From assembly GCA_035571515.1 (NCBI GenBank), contig DATNCQ010000094.1:12409-76408 (forward strand): DNA of 64,000 nt, in the 5' to 3' direction. The position numbers and the translations under genes are program-made. Origin of the DNA: Gp6-AA40 sp035571515 (lineage in GTDB: Bacteria > Acidobacteriota > Vicinamibacteria > Vicinamibacterales > UBA2999). The notes beneath the pieces were generated by a model. The model was not told the DNA's origin. It made no database searches and saw nothing but the letters and a program-made list of their open reading frames with translations. Positions 8,379 through 18,813 of the stretch are shown here, one piece after another; the stretch's first letter is position 1; every line of letters begins with the position of its first letter.

Positions 8379-8903
8379 ATGCGACTCCGACGTCTTCTGC
8401 CGCTGCTGTGCCTCGCGCTGGCCGTCTCCCCGCGTCCCGCCTTCGCCGACGCGACGCTCTTCATCGGCACGACAAACGTGTCGGACAGCGCCAACGCCTC
8501 GAGGCAGACGACAAAGGGATTCGCGATAGGGGCGGGATTGCTCGTCGTCGGCATCGAGTTCGAGTACGCCCAGACGGGCGCGGACGAGGAGCGCCTGGGG
8601 CCTTCGCTTCGCACCGGCGTCGGCAACGTCTACGTCCAGACGCCGGTTCCCCTCGCCGGGCTGCAGTTCTACGCGACGACGGGCGGCGGGCTCTATCGCG
8701 AGAGCAGCACGGTGACCACGACGACCGACATCCAGAAGACGGGCTTCACGTCCAACACGGGAGGCGGCGTGAAGATCTCGCTGCTCGGCCCGCTGAAGGC
8801 GCGCGTCGACTACCGTATCTTCAAGCTGCTCGGCGACAAGCCGAGCCCGACGTGGCGCGGCACGGTGCAGCGGCTGTACGCGGGCGTCAGTCTCGGGTTC
8901 TGA
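8379..8903 (+). CDS. Secreted outer-membrane beta-barrel-like protein
   Basis: A 174-aa protein with a clear signal peptide (RRLLPLLCLALAV...AFA, cleavage near residue 24). The mature part has alternating hydrophobic strands with many Gly/Thr turns and finishes in a terminal aromatic (SLGF), as expected for a small eight-stranded OmpA/OmpW-like barrel. The function is unknown. It is divergent from the acyl-CoA dehydrogenase with only 29 bases between starts. Confidence 0.7.
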   Translation: MRLRRLLPLLCLALAVSPRPAFADATLFIGTTNVSDSANASRQTTKGFAIGAGLLVVGIEFEYAQTGADEERLGPSLRTGVGNVYVQTPVPLAGLQFYATTGGGLYRESSTVTTTTDIQKTGFTSNTGGGVKISLLGPLKARVDYRIFKLLGDKPSPTWRGTVQRLYAGVSLGF

Positions 8904-9521
8904 TCACGGCTTGGCGGGCGCCGGCGTCGCAGGAGGGGTGGCCGCAGTGGTGGCTGGCGCGCCGGGCACCGCGGGGGTCGAAGGCACCGGACCGAGATTG
9001 AGCAGGGTCTGACCCGCGGTCGCGAACGCTGTCGTGTACATCCGGTACAGCTCCATGATCTCCGCCGGGTAGGCCTCCGCGAGGATCTTCGCCACGCCGT
9101 AGTCCGCGCCCTTCACCGCCGGGTCCACCACGAAGACGTAGAGCACGCTGCCGTTGGGCCCGGGTTCGGCGGCCTTGAAGATCTTCCAGCCCCATCCCTG
9201 CTGGTTGCGAACCGGATCCTTCGAGTTGGCGAGCGCCTCGCGCAGCTTGGCGATCACCGTCTCGAAGTCCATCACCTTGTCCGGACGGATGGCGTTGAAG
9301 ATCAACCCCTGCTCGGAGGCGAACACGCGGCCGAGCGGCGGCGGCGAGACGACCGATTGTCCGGGCGCAGGCACGGCCGGCACCGGCGCGGGCGGCGCGG
9401 TGGGCGACGGCGGCGTGCCGGGCGCCGGCGATGTCTGCTGCGGCTGCAGCGCTCCGGCGGGTGGCGGCTGAGGCGTCGCCGCCGCCTGCATCGCCATCAG
9501 GAGCGCGATGGGGAAAAGCAT
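8904..9521 (-). CDS. Secreted Pro/Ala-rich protein, paralogue of the next gene
   Basis: A 205-aa unknown protein. An N-terminal hydrophobic segment is followed by a long Pro/Ala/Gln linker (about residues 15-60). A globular region of about 105 residues follows, then another Pro/Ala-rich tail. The globular part aligns by eye with the neighbouring 9621-10091 product: VIAKLREAL against VISQLKESL, GWGWKIFK against LAGWRVIK, GSVLYVFVVDPAVKGADY against GSIVYLHIISPVVKDADY. The two genes are therefore a tandem duplication with different linkers. The tails may be periplasmic tethers. No family is recognised. Confidence 0.75.
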   Translation of the reverse strand: MLFPIALLMAMQAAATPQPPPAGALQPQQTSPAPGTPPSPTAPPAPVPAVPAPGQSVVSPPPLGRVFASEQGLIFNAIRPDKVMDFETVIAKLREALANSKDPVRNQQGWGWKIFKAAEPGPNGSVLYVFVVDPAVKGADYGVAKILAEAYPAEIMELYRMYTTAFATAGQTLLNLGPVPSTPAVPGAPATTAATPPATPAPAKP

Positions 9522-9541
9522 CGCCTACCAGTGTAAATGCA

Positions 9542-9575
9542 AAGAGCCACGAACGCGTGCGCGTCCGTGGCTCTT
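9542..9575 (-). terminator. Hairpin between the two paralogous secreted genes
   Basis: AAGAGCCACG (9542-9551) pairs perfectly with CGTGGCTCTT (9566-9575), with a further ACGCG/CGCGT inner stem. On the minus strand it follows the 10091-9621 gene and is trailed by TTTGCATTT, a moderate T-rich stretch, so termination or attenuation before the second paralogue is plausible. Confidence 0.6.
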
Positions 9576-9620
9576 CAGGTGCGTGCTTCGCCGCAGCCCG
9601 CGCGGCGGGCGCCGGCAGGC

Positions 9621-10091
9621 CTACTTCGACAGGTCGGCGACGACCGGGCCCTGGATGACGAAGAGCGCCTGCTTCATCGCCCCGCGATACATGTCGAAGG
9701 CGGCCTTCTGCTCGGTCGGATCCTTCACGGCCGCGTAGATGTTGTTCATGATCGAGTAGTCCGCATCCTTGACGACGGGCGAGATGATGTGGAGGTACAC
9801 GATGGAGCCATCCGGGTTCGGCATCGCGTTCTTGATCACTCTCCAGCCGGCGAGCTGCTGCTTCGCCTCCGGCGCCTCGGACTTCGAGAGCGACTCTTTC
9901 AGCTGGGAGATGACCTTCTCGTAGTCGCCGGTCTTGTCCGCATTGACGGCGAACGCCATGATCACGACATCGCCGGTGAACGTGGTTTTCTGCGGCGCCG
10001 ACTGCGCGAACAGGTCGCCGTGCCCGTGCGAGTACGCCGGTACCAGGAACACCGCACACGCCAACAGAACGCCGGACAGTCGTCGCATCAT
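9621..10091 (-). CDS. Secreted protein, paralogue of the 8904-9521 product
   Basis: A 156-aa protein with a signal peptide (RRLSGVLLACAVFLVPAYS) and a compact region of about 110 residues. This core matches the core of the next gene but lacks its Pro-rich linkers. The core begins VVIMAFAVNADKTGDYEKV, which resembles small alpha/beta proteins measuring an exported marker, but no family is named with confidence. A strong GAGGAGG Shine-Dalgarno lies upstream of the tandem ATGs, so this gene, unlike several neighbours, is leadered. Confidence 0.75.
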   Translation of the reverse strand: MMRRLSGVLLACAVFLVPAYSHGHGDLFAQSAPQKTTFTGDVVIMAFAVNADKTGDYEKVISQLKESLSKSEAPEAKQQLAGWRVIKNAMPNPDGSIVYLHIISPVVKDADYSIMNNIYAAVKDPTEQKAAFDMYRGAMKQALFVIQGPVVADLSK

Positions 10092-10112
10092 CGAGCCTCC
10101 TCGAAACGGGCG

Positions 10113-11273
10113 TTAATCTACCACAGGTGAGCTGACAAACTGGGACATGATCTCGTTGGCAAGAAGCATTCCCGCCCGCGAGAGCCGCAAAAGGCGCCCA
10201 TCATAGATCAACAGCCCTGCCTCCCGGAACCGCTCCAGCGCGGCGCCGTAAATCCCCCAGACGTCCGCGTCATATCGGGTTTTGACGGTATGGACGTCGA
10301 TGCCGCGCGCCAGGCGGAGGCCCGTGAACAGTGCTTCCTCGAGCGCCTCGCGGCGACTTAATTCGCGCTTCTCGACGCCGGGCTGACCTCCGGACGCGAC
10401 AGCGGCGATGTACTCCGTAGTCGACGACAGGTTCTTCCAGCGGACACCCCGGCGGGTGGAGTGCGCGCCGCAGCCGAAGCCAAGCCACTCGCCGTCGGCC
10501 CAGTATTTGAGGTTGTGGCGCGACTCGCGTCCGCGCCGCGCGACGTTGGAGATCTCGTATTGCTCGTAGCCGGCGGCGTCGAGGCGCGCCATCGCCTCGA
10601 GGTACATCTCCGCCGCGTCATCGTCGGGCGCGAGCGACCATTTCGACCGCGCCATCGCCTCGCGCAGCGGCGCGTTCGGGTAGAGCTCGAGGATGTAGAG
10701 CGAGGCGTGGTCGGGGCCAAGCGCGATCAGCGCGTCGACCGATTCGAGCCACTGCGCGATCGTCTGCTGCGGCAGCCACATCATCAGGTCGAGCGAGACG
10801 TTGTCGAAGCCGGCGGCACGCGCCATGGCGAACGCCTCGGCCGCGCGCGAGGCGGAGTGCAAACGGCTCAGACGCTGCAGTTCCTCGTCGCGGAACGACT
10901 GCACGCCGTAGCTGAGGCGATTGACGCCTGCGTCGCGAAACGCGGCGAGACGCTCCGGCGTGACCGTTTCCGGGTTCGCCTCCATGGTGATTTCGGCGTC
11001 GCCCGCCACGGCGAAGGCGGCGCGGCACGCCGCGATGATGGCGGCGATTTCCGCTGGCTCGAGCAGCGAGGGAGTTCCGCCACCGAAATAGATCGTGTCG
11101 GCCGGCGCGCGGCCTGTCCCGAGCGCAGTCGAGGGGTCGCCCTGCGACGCAATCTCGCGCAGCAGCGCCTGCACGTACTGCTCCTTCAGCGAGGCGTCAA
11201 AGAGGCCGCGGTTGAAGTTGCAGTAGTTGCAGATGGCGGAGCAGAACGGGATGTGGACGTAGAGTCCGAGCAT
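10113..11273 (-). CDS. hemW: HemW-like radical SAM protein
   Basis: A 386-aa member of the HemN/HemW family. The radical-SAM cluster motif is CSAICNYC (residues 11-18, CxxxCxxC), preceded by YVHIPFC. It is followed by YFGGGTPS and MEANPETVT blocks, and YEQYEISNVA precedes the C-terminal HemW-type domain. The length and motif spacing fit HemW, a heme-trafficking chaperone, rather than the longer HemN oxygen-independent coproporphyrinogen oxidase. The gene ends the dnaK operon run. Residues around 45-55 (DPSTALGTG) come from a dispersed repeat inserted in frame in a surface-loop position. Confidence 0.9.
   Translation of the reverse strand: MLGLYVHIPFCSAICNYCNFNRGLFDASLKEQYVQALLREIASQGDPSTALGTGRAPADTIYFGGGTPSLLEPAEIAAIIAACRAAFAVAGDAEITMEANPETVTPERLAAFRDAGVNRLSYGVQSFRDEELQRLSRLHSASRAAEAFAMARAAGFDNVSLDLMMWLPQQTIAQWLESVDALIALGPDHASLYILELYPNAPLREAMARSKWSLAPDDDAAEMYLEAMARLDAAGYEQYEISNVARRGRESRHNLKYWADGEWLGFGCGAHSTRRGVRWKNLSSTTEYIAAVASGGQPGVEKRELSRREALEEALFTGLRLARGIDVHTVKTRYDADVWGIYGAALERFREAGLLIYDGRLLRLSRAGMLLANEIMSQFVSSPVVD
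11118..11136. repeat. CGAGCGNAGTCGAGG element inside hemW
   Basis: CCCGAGCGCAGTCGAGGGG lies inside hemW and is translated as PSTALG on the minus strand. Near-identical copies occur in the SPOR gene (34468-34486) and degenerate copies in the response regulator gene (49612-49740). Confidence 0.75.
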
Positions 11274-11282
11274 CAGTCAATG

Positions 11283-12143
11283 CTAGCTGCCGGCGCGCCC
11301 CCCCGGCCACTTGAGGTCGGCGCGCGCGTCGCGTTCACGCGGCTTCAGCTGCGCGCGCGCCTGCCCCGCCGACTTCTGGGGCATGCCGCCGCGGGCACGG
11401 TTCTTCGGCGAGGCGGGCGACGAGTCCTGCCAGCGCGCGATGTCGCCGTCGGTCGGGTGCGGCCCCACTTCGCGCGTGTCGGGGCCGTCGATGCGGACCC
11501 AGTCGCACATTTCCTTCAGGCGCGATCGGATGCGCAGGCCGAGCTGCAGCGCCACCGACTGCGGCTCGGTGTTCTCGGAATCCGTGAGGTTGGTGGTGAA
11601 CACCGTGACACGCCGCTCGCTGTAGCGCGTGTTGACGACGAGCCCGAGCGTCTCCTCGACCCACTCGGACTTCTTCTCGGCGCCGATGTCGTCGAGGACG
11701 AGCAGGTCGGCCTCCAGCACCGGCCGCAGCACGCCGAGCTCGGTCGCCTCGGCGTGGCTGGTGTAGGTGTCGCGCACCAGCTTCAGCAGGTCGCGGGTCT
11801 CGAAGAACACCGCGCGCGCGCCCTTGCGGCTGATCGCTTCCTTCATCAGCGCGACGGCGAGGTGCGTCTTGCCGACGCCGTTGTCGCCGAAAAACAGGAG
11901 GCCGCGCTCGACGACCGGGAACTGATCGACGAGCCGCGTCGCGCGGCGCAGCGCGTCGCGCTGGCTGTCGGTGTGCGCCTCGAAGTTCGAGAGCTCGCAG
12001 TGCAGGTAGCGGCGCGGGATGCGCGCGCTCTTCAGCAGCGATTCGAAGCTGCGCTGGTGCCAGCAGTCGCAGCGCGTGACCCGCGCGACACCGTCGACCT
12101 CAATCGTCTTCCATCCGGTGTCATCGCAGATCGGGCAGGGCAC
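11283..12143 (-). CDS. DnaC/DnaI-like AAA+ ATPase
   Basis: A 286-aa ATPase of the DnaC/IstB helicase-loader class. An N-terminal zinc-binding CPIC...CDC motif (residues 3-27) precedes a P-loop FFGDNGVGKTHLA, Walker B LLVLDDIGAE and sensor-1 FTTNLT. This order matches DnaI/DnaC loaders that place replicative helicase on DNA. The last 60 residues are polar and lack family similarity. The GTG start is six bases after TACCAT, a possible internal leaderless start. Its place between hspR and hemW is unusual for a replication protein, and an IstB-type ATPase is unlikely since no transposase is near. Confidence 0.85.
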   Translation of the reverse strand: MPCPICDDTGWKTIEVDGVARVTRCDCWHQRSFESLLKSARIPRRYLHCELSNFEAHTDSQRDALRRATRLVDQFPVVERGLLFFGDNGVGKTHLAVALMKEAISRKGARAVFFETRDLLKLVRDTYTSHAEATELGVLRPVLEADLLVLDDIGAEKKSEWVEETLGLVVNTRYSERRVTVFTTNLTDSENTEPQSVALQLGLRIRSRLKEMCDWVRIDGPDTREVGPHPTDGDIARWQDSSPASPKNRARGGMPQKSAGQARAQLKPRERDARADLKWPGGRAGS

Positions 12144-12181
12144 GACAGGATGGTAACTCGAAAGCGCGAACGTCGTTTGCC

Positions 12182-12622
12182 CTACTTCGAGCTCTTGGCC
12201 TTCGGCTTCTCGGCTTCGTGCGGCGGCGGCGTCGGCGGATTGCGGCGCACGAGATCGGTCGGCGACGACTTGACGAGCGCGGTGCCGAGCCGCTGCTCCC
12301 AGTCGTCGATGCCGCGCGCGAGCTCGCGCTTGACGTAGTCCATGAACTCGTTGACCTCGCCCTGCATCTGCTCGATCTTGCGCCGCATGTTGAGGATGAT
12401 CTCGACGCCCGCCAGGTTGACGCCGAGATCGCGCGTCAGCGTGAGGATCGTTTCGAGCTGCTCGAGATCCTCTTCCGAGTAGAGCCGCGTGTTGCCTTCC
12501 GTGCGCGACGGCTTGAGCAGCCCTTCGCGCTCGTAGAGCCGCAGCGTCTGCGGATGGATGTTGTACTTCTGCGACACCGCGCTGATCATGTAGTACGCCT
12601 TGCCGCCGGCCCGCTTCGCCAT
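12182..12622 (-). CDS. hspR: MerR-family heat-shock repressor HspR
   Basis: A 146-aa regulator starting with a MerR winged helix: YYMISAVSQKYNIHPQTLRLYEREGLLKPSR, then NTRLYSEEDLEQLE. A coiled-coil dimerisation region follows and then a charged tail. HspR represses dnaK operons with DnaK acting as corepressor (family knowledge), and its place three bases after dnaJ supports this role. I did not find the classical HspR inverted repeat upstream of dnaK, so its operator here may differ. Confidence 0.88.
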   Translation of the reverse strand: MAKRAGGKAYYMISAVSQKYNIHPQTLRLYEREGLLKPSRTEGNTRLYSEEDLEQLETILTLTRDLGVNLAGVEIILNMRRKIEQMQGEVNEFMDYVKRELARGIDDWEQRLGTALVKSSPTDLVRRNPPTPPPHEAEKPKAKSSK

Positions 12623-12625
12623 CGC

Positions 12626-13708
12626 TTACTCGCCGAACGACTCGCGCACGTTCTCGCCGTTGATGCGGCCGAACTCGCGCAGCAGTTCCTTCGATCGCTC
12701 GTCGAGCAGCCTCGGCAGCACCAGCTTGACCTCGACGACGAGGTCGCCGCGGCGGCCGTCACGCGTGGAGGCGGCGCCGCGCTCGCGCAGGCGGAAGCGC
12801 TGCCCCGACTGCGTGCCGGGCGGCACGCGCACCTTCGCGCCGCCGTCCGGCGTCGGGACGTCGATGCGCGCGCCGAGCGCCGCTTCGTGGACGGCAATCG
12901 GCACCGTGATGAAGAGGTCGTCGCCTTCGCGGTGGTACAACGGGTGCGGCGTCACCTGCACGGTGATATAGAGGTCGCCGGCCTCGCCGCCGCGCTGTCC
13001 GGCGTTCCCCTTCCCGGCGACGCGGATGCGCTCGCCGTCGGCCACACCGGGCGGAATGCGCACCGCCACCGACTCGGCGCGCGTCTGGTGCCCGGTTCCT
13101 GCGCACGGCTCGCACGGCCGCGGACGCTGCTGGCCGCCGCCGCCGCAGCCGGGACAGCTGCGCGTGAAGACCATGTGGCCGCGCACCGTCCGCACCGATC
13201 CCGCCCCCTGGCACACGAGACACGCGCCCGTGCTGACGCGGGTCACGCCGGTGCCGGCGCAGGTGCGGCACGTCTCGCGGCGCGTGACCGTCACGGTGCG
13301 CTGCGTGCCGTTGAACGCGGCCTCGAACGAGAGCGCGAGCGTGTGGTGGAGGTCGACGCCGCGCTCGGCAGCGGGCCGCTGCTCGCCGCGCGACGTGAAG
13401 ACCTCGGCGAACAGATCGCCAAAGGTCGCGGCGTGGTCGCCGCCGCGGCCGGAGAAGTCGAACCCCTCGAACCCGCTCGTGCGGCGCCCGTCGCCGCCGG
13501 CGATCGGCGATCCCGAGTCGTAGCGCGAGCGCCGCTCGGGATCGATCAGCGTCTCGTAGGCCTCGAGAATCTGCCGGAAGCGGGCTTCCGCCGTCCGGTC
13601 ACCCGGGTTGATGTCCGGGTGATACCGCCGGGCGAGGCGCCGGTAGGCTCGCTTGATCTCCGACTCCGTCGCGCCGTGCTCGAGACCGAGGATCACGTAC
13701 AGGTCCAC
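12626..13708 (-). CDS. dnaJ: Chaperone DnaJ
   Basis: A 360-aa type I J-protein that stimulates DnaK ATPase and holds unfolded clients. The J domain (residues 1-65) carries RRYHPDIN with HPD intact. A Gly/Phe-rich linker follows, then four CxxCxGxG zinc repeats (CRTCAGTG, CLVCQGAG, CPGCGGGG, CEPCAGTG) and the two C-terminal beta domains. It sits four bases after dnaK, so the two are almost certainly co-transcribed. No grpE was found between or near them. Confidence 0.95.
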   Translation of the reverse strand: MDLYVILGLEHGATESEIKRAYRRLARRYHPDINPGDRTAEARFRQILEAYETLIDPERRSRYDSGSPIAGGDGRRTSGFEGFDFSGRGGDHAATFGDLFAEVFTSRGEQRPAAERGVDLHHTLALSFEAAFNGTQRTVTVTRRETCRTCAGTGVTRVSTGACLVCQGAGSVRTVRGHMVFTRSCPGCGGGGQQRPRPCEPCAGTGHQTRAESVAVRIPPGVADGERIRVAGKGNAGQRGGEAGDLYITVQVTPHPLYHREGDDLFITVPIAVHEAALGARIDVPTPDGGAKVRVPPGTQSGQRFRLRERGAASTRDGRRGDLVVEVKLVLPRLLDERSKELLREFGRINGENVRESFGE

Positions 13709-13711
13709 CCT

Positions 13712-15640
<1,929 letters not shown>

Positions 15641-15678
15641 GTCGTCGCGTCCCTCTGACCTGACTTTAGGCTGTTTCT

Positions 15679-15707
15679 ATTATTAAATCTGAGTGAAGTG
15701 CAGTCAA
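15679..15707 (-). promoter_or_regulatory. Sigma70-type promoter of dnaK
   Basis: Read on the minus strand, TTGACT (15707-15702) is separated by 17 bases from AATAAT (15684-15679), each matching five of six consensus bases. The predicted start is about 30 bases before the dnaK ATG. No CIRCE element and no clear HspR inverted repeat were seen around it. Confidence 0.6.
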
Positions 15708-15749
15708 TTTTGCATTGCACGATGCCGCTAACCTGCTTCGTTTCTTCGC

Positions 15750-15755
15750 TATACT
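15750..15755 (+). promoter_or_regulatory. -10 element TATACT, leaderless arrangement
   Basis: TATACT ends eight bases before the GTG start of PBP1A at 15764 and no ribosome-binding site is present. The -35 region is weak. The promoter is divergent from that of dnaK. Confidence 0.45.
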
Positions 15756-15763
15756 GACAAGCA

Positions 15764-18106
15764 GTGCAAGAACAGCAAGACCCCGCGCAGCCGCAAGAAC
15801 AGCAAGATCCCCCGAAACCACAGAGGCGCGTCGCGCTTCGGGTCGCGCAGGCGGGGCTGGTCCTCCTCTTCGTCATCGCGGCGGTGCTCGGCACGTTGAG
15901 CGGCGTGCTCGTCGCGTTCGCGGGCGACGTCCCCGAGATCAGCGCGCTCGACGACTACCGCCCGAACACGATCACGCACATCCTGGCGCGCGACGGCCAG
16001 ACGATCGGCGAGTTCGCGACGGAACGGCGCCTGGTCGTCGGCTACGACCAGATTTCGCCGAACCTGCGCAACGCCATCATTTCCACCGAGGACGCGGGGT
16101 TCAACCAGCACTTCGGCCTCAGCATGTCGCGCATCGCGATCACCGTGCTGAAGGACATCCTCACCGGCAAGCGGCAGGGCGCGAGCACCATCACGCAGCA
16201 GCTCGCGCGCAACGTCTTCCTGCAGCAGTATCAGATCGCCGGCGGCAAGTTCGAGATATCGCCCGAGCGGAAGATCAAGGAATGGATCGTCGCGATTCAA
16301 ATCGAGAAGCGCTTCACCAAGCCTGAAATCTTCACGCTCTACGCCAACCAGATCAACCTCGGGCACGGCGCGTACGGCGTCGAGGCGGCGTCGCACCTCT
16401 ACTTCGACAAGTCCGCGAAAGACCTGACGGTGGAAGAAGCGGCGGTGATTGCCGGGATCATCCAGGCGCCGGGCCGCCTGAGCCCGTTCGTCAATCCGAA
16501 GGCGACGCTGATGCGGCGCAACTACGTGCTGCAGCGGATGGCGGAGGAAGGCTACATCACCGACGACGAGTCGAAGGACGCGCAGGAGCGTCCGCTCGTG
16601 CTGCAGGGACAGCAGCGCCCGGAACCGTCCGTGGCGCCGTACTTCGTCGAGGAGATCCGCAAGTCGCTCGAGCAGGAATACGGCGCCGACGCGCTCTACC
16701 AGAACGGGCTGCAGGTGCAGTCGACGCTCGACGTGGAGCTGCAGGAGGCGGCCAACCGCGCCGTCGATCGCGGGCTGCGGCGGCTCGACAAGCGGCACAG
16801 CGGGTTCCGCAAGCCGCGCAACATCCTCGCGGAGAAGCGCTCGCTCGAGCGCTTCACGACCGACCGCTGGAACCGGCCGATGCTCGCCGGCGACATCGTG
16901 CCCGCGCTCGTGACGGCGGTCGCGCCGAAGGGCGGCAACGGCAGCGCGCGCGTCCGCATCGGCATGTCCGACGTGGAGCTGCCGAAGGCGGCGTTCGCCT
17001 GGACGCGCAAGACCGCCGCCGGCGATTTCCTGAAGGTTGGCGATCTCGTGCAGGTGGAGGTGCGCGCCATCCAGGGCGGCGTGCCGCAGACCCTCGCCCT
17101 CGAGCAGGATCCCGTCGTCGAAGGCGCGCTGCTGGCGATCGACAACCGCACCGGGCAGGTGCGGGCGATGGTCGGCGGCTTCGACTTCGCGCGCAGCAAG
17201 TTCAACCGCGCGACGCAGGCCAAGCGGCAGGTCGGCTCGTCGTTCAAGCCGTTCATCTACACGACCGCGATCGATCGCGGCTACACGCCGGTGTCGATCT
17301 TCGTCGACGAGCCGGTCTCCTACGAGCCGGGGCCGAACCAGCCTCCGTACGAACCGCTCAACTACGATCGCAAGTACGAGGGACCGGTCACCCTGCGATG
17401 GGCGCTCGAAGACTCGCGCAACATTCCCGCCGTGAAGGCGCTCGCCGAGCTCGGCCCGGCCAACGTGATCAAGGTCGCGGCCCGGTTCGGCCTGCCGGCC
17501 AACATGCCGCCGTATCTCTCGCTGGCGCTCGGGTCGGTCGAGGAAACGCTGTGGGACATGACGAGCGCGTACACGGCGTTCCCGAACCAGGGCGTGCGGA
17601 TGCGGCCCTACTCGATCGTCAGCATCGCGGACCGCGAGGGGAACGTCATCGAGGAGAACCGCCCCGAGCCGCACGAAGCGATCCGCGCCGACACCGCCTA
17701 CGTCATGACCAACCTGCTCCACGGCGTCGTCCTGCGCGGCACGGCGGCCGCGGCGAAGAGCCTCGACTGGCCGCTCGCGGGCAAGACCGGAACGATGGAC
17801 GAATACACCGACGCGTGGTTCATCGGCTTCGATCCGAACATCACCGTGGGCGTGTGGGTGGGCTACGACGAGAAGAAGCCGCTCGGCCGCAACGAAACCG
17901 GCGCGGTCGCGGCGCTGCCGATCTGGATGGACTTCATGCAGGCGTTTATCGACATCCGCGCCGACCGGAAGAATCCACCTCAGTTCGAAGCGCCCGGCAA
18001 CATCGTCTTCGTCACGCTCGACAACGGCATCCAGGAAGCGTTCATCAACGGCACCCAGCCGCAGGGCGCGAACGTCCTGCCCGCCGTCGCGCCAGCCTCC
18101 AATTAG
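15764..18106 (+). CDS. Penicillin-binding protein 1A (bifunctional transglycosylase/transpeptidase)
   Basis: A 780-aa class A PBP that polymerises and cross-links peptidoglycan. The N-terminus is a Gln/Pro-rich cytoplasmic tail with two EQQDP repeats, then one transmembrane helix (about 25-50). The GT51 domain has EDAGFNQHFG with catalytic Glu near residue 109, and GASTITQQLARNVFL. The transpeptidase domain has SSFK (Ser about 492), SRN in EDSRNIPAV and KTGT near 673. The start is GTG, placed eight bases after a TATACT. The order of motifs matches mrcA/ponA products; which of several class A PBPs it is cannot be told. Confidence 0.94.
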   Translation: MQEQQDPAQPQEQQDPPKPQRRVALRVAQAGLVLLFVIAAVLGTLSGVLVAFAGDVPEISALDDYRPNTITHILARDGQTIGEFATERRLVVGYDQISPNLRNAIISTEDAGFNQHFGLSMSRIAITVLKDILTGKRQGASTITQQLARNVFLQQYQIAGGKFEISPERKIKEWIVAIQIEKRFTKPEIFTLYANQINLGHGAYGVEAASHLYFDKSAKDLTVEEAAVIAGIIQAPGRLSPFVNPKATLMRRNYVLQRMAEEGYITDDESKDAQERPLVLQGQQRPEPSVAPYFVEEIRKSLEQEYGADALYQNGLQVQSTLDVELQEAANRAVDRGLRRLDKRHSGFRKPRNILAEKRSLERFTTDRWNRPMLAGDIVPALVTAVAPKGGNGSARVRIGMSDVELPKAAFAWTRKTAAGDFLKVGDLVQVEVRAIQGGVPQTLALEQDPVVEGALLAIDNRTGQVRAMVGGFDFARSKFNRATQAKRQVGSSFKPFIYTTAIDRGYTPVSIFVDEPVSYEPGPNQPPYEPLNYDRKYEGPVTLRWALEDSRNIPAVKALAELGPANVIKVAARFGLPANMPPYLSLALGSVEETLWDMTSAYTAFPNQGVRMRPYSIVSIADREGNVIEENRPEPHEAIRADTAYVMTNLLHGVVLRGTAAAAKSLDWPLAGKTGTMDEYTDAWFIGFDPNITVGVWVGYDEKKPLGRNETGAVAALPIWMDFMQAFIDIRADRKNPPQFEAPGNIVFVTLDNGIQEAFINGTQPQGANVLPAVAPASN

Positions 18107-18206
18107 GGTTCATTGGGTTCATTCGGTCCATGGGGTTCATCGGTTCCGCGAACCTGAATCTTCTGAACCCTATGAACCTTATGAACCCTATGAACCCTAT
18201 GAACCC
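18106..18206. repeat. 9-nt repeat island in inverted arms (GGGTTCATT)
   Basis: The left arm (18106-18142) repeats GGGTTCATT and the right arm (18165-18206) repeats the complement GAACCCTAT. They can fold into a long hairpin between the convergent PBP1A and secreted-protein genes and might end transcription from both sides. The left arm overlaps the last base of the PBP stop codon. Confidence 0.8.
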
Positions 18207-18213
18207 AATTTGA

Positions 18214-18813
18214 TTATTTGACAACCGTGAGCGTGACGCCGGCCTTGATCACCTCGCCGTTGACCTTGTCCGTTGCCGCAGTGAACTCCGTCGTCTGGCC
18301 ATCGCGCAGCACCAGCGCGTTCGTCGTCCGGAACATGCGAAGGGACTTGTCCGTCTTCGAACCGTTCGCGGGGTACCGGCTGTCTTCGTAGATCGACGAA
18401 TCCTCGATTGTCACGGTCACGGCAAATCGACCGTTATCCAGGTTGCTGGCCGAGCAGTCGATGTTGGTGAAGAGCGTCGATCCGGGCGCGGGCTGTGCGC
18501 CAGCCACGCCGCCGGCATTTGGCACGAGCACCGCAGGCGTCGACATCCGAACGCTCGCTTTGTTGCTATCCGTACGCACCGACAGTTCATAGGACTCGCT
18601 GGCCACCTTCTTTTCGCCTCGATACCTCGACAAGACGACTGTCAGTTTGAGCGGTACGATTGAGGCGAGCGCACGATTGCGCGCTGGTTCGGCGGTAGCG
18701 GAACTCTGAGCGCTCGCGCCGGATTGCGCCGATTGTTCCTGCGCACGTACGCTCGTGTTCGCGACAATCGTCAGGACTACTGCGGCCGCCATTGCACATG
18801 TAGATGTCGTCAC
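18214..18813 (-). CDS. Secreted protein in a sigma factor operon
   Basis: A 199-aa unknown protein. The GTG start at 18813 overlaps the stop of the upstream membrane protein (GTGA) and gives a signal peptide (MAAAVVLTIVANTSVRA). A Gln/Ser/Ala-rich linker follows, then a beta-rich domain with LKLTVVLSRYRGEKKVASESYELSV and VTVTIEDSSIYE. The three-gene arrangement with sigma and anti-sigma-like proteins suggests that it is a periplasmic effector or sensor. A longer upstream frame is a shadow of the preceding gene. Confidence 0.75.
   Translation of the reverse strand: MTTSTCAMAAAVVLTIVANTSVRAQEQSAQSGASAQSSATAEPARNRALASIVPLKLTVVLSRYRGEKKVASESYELSVRTDSNKASVRMSTPAVLVPNAGGVAGAQPAPGSTLFTNIDCSASNLDNGRFAVTVTIEDSSIYEDSRYPANGSKTDKSLRMFRTTNALVLRDGQTTEFTAATDKVNGEVIKAGVTLTVVK

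Noticed and set aside
15641..15763. Possible CIRCE or HspR operator upstream of dnaK
   Set aside because: No TTAGCACTC-N9-GAGTGCTAA and no CTTGAGT-N7-ACTCAAG. Only TGAGTGAAGTG was seen, without a partner arm.
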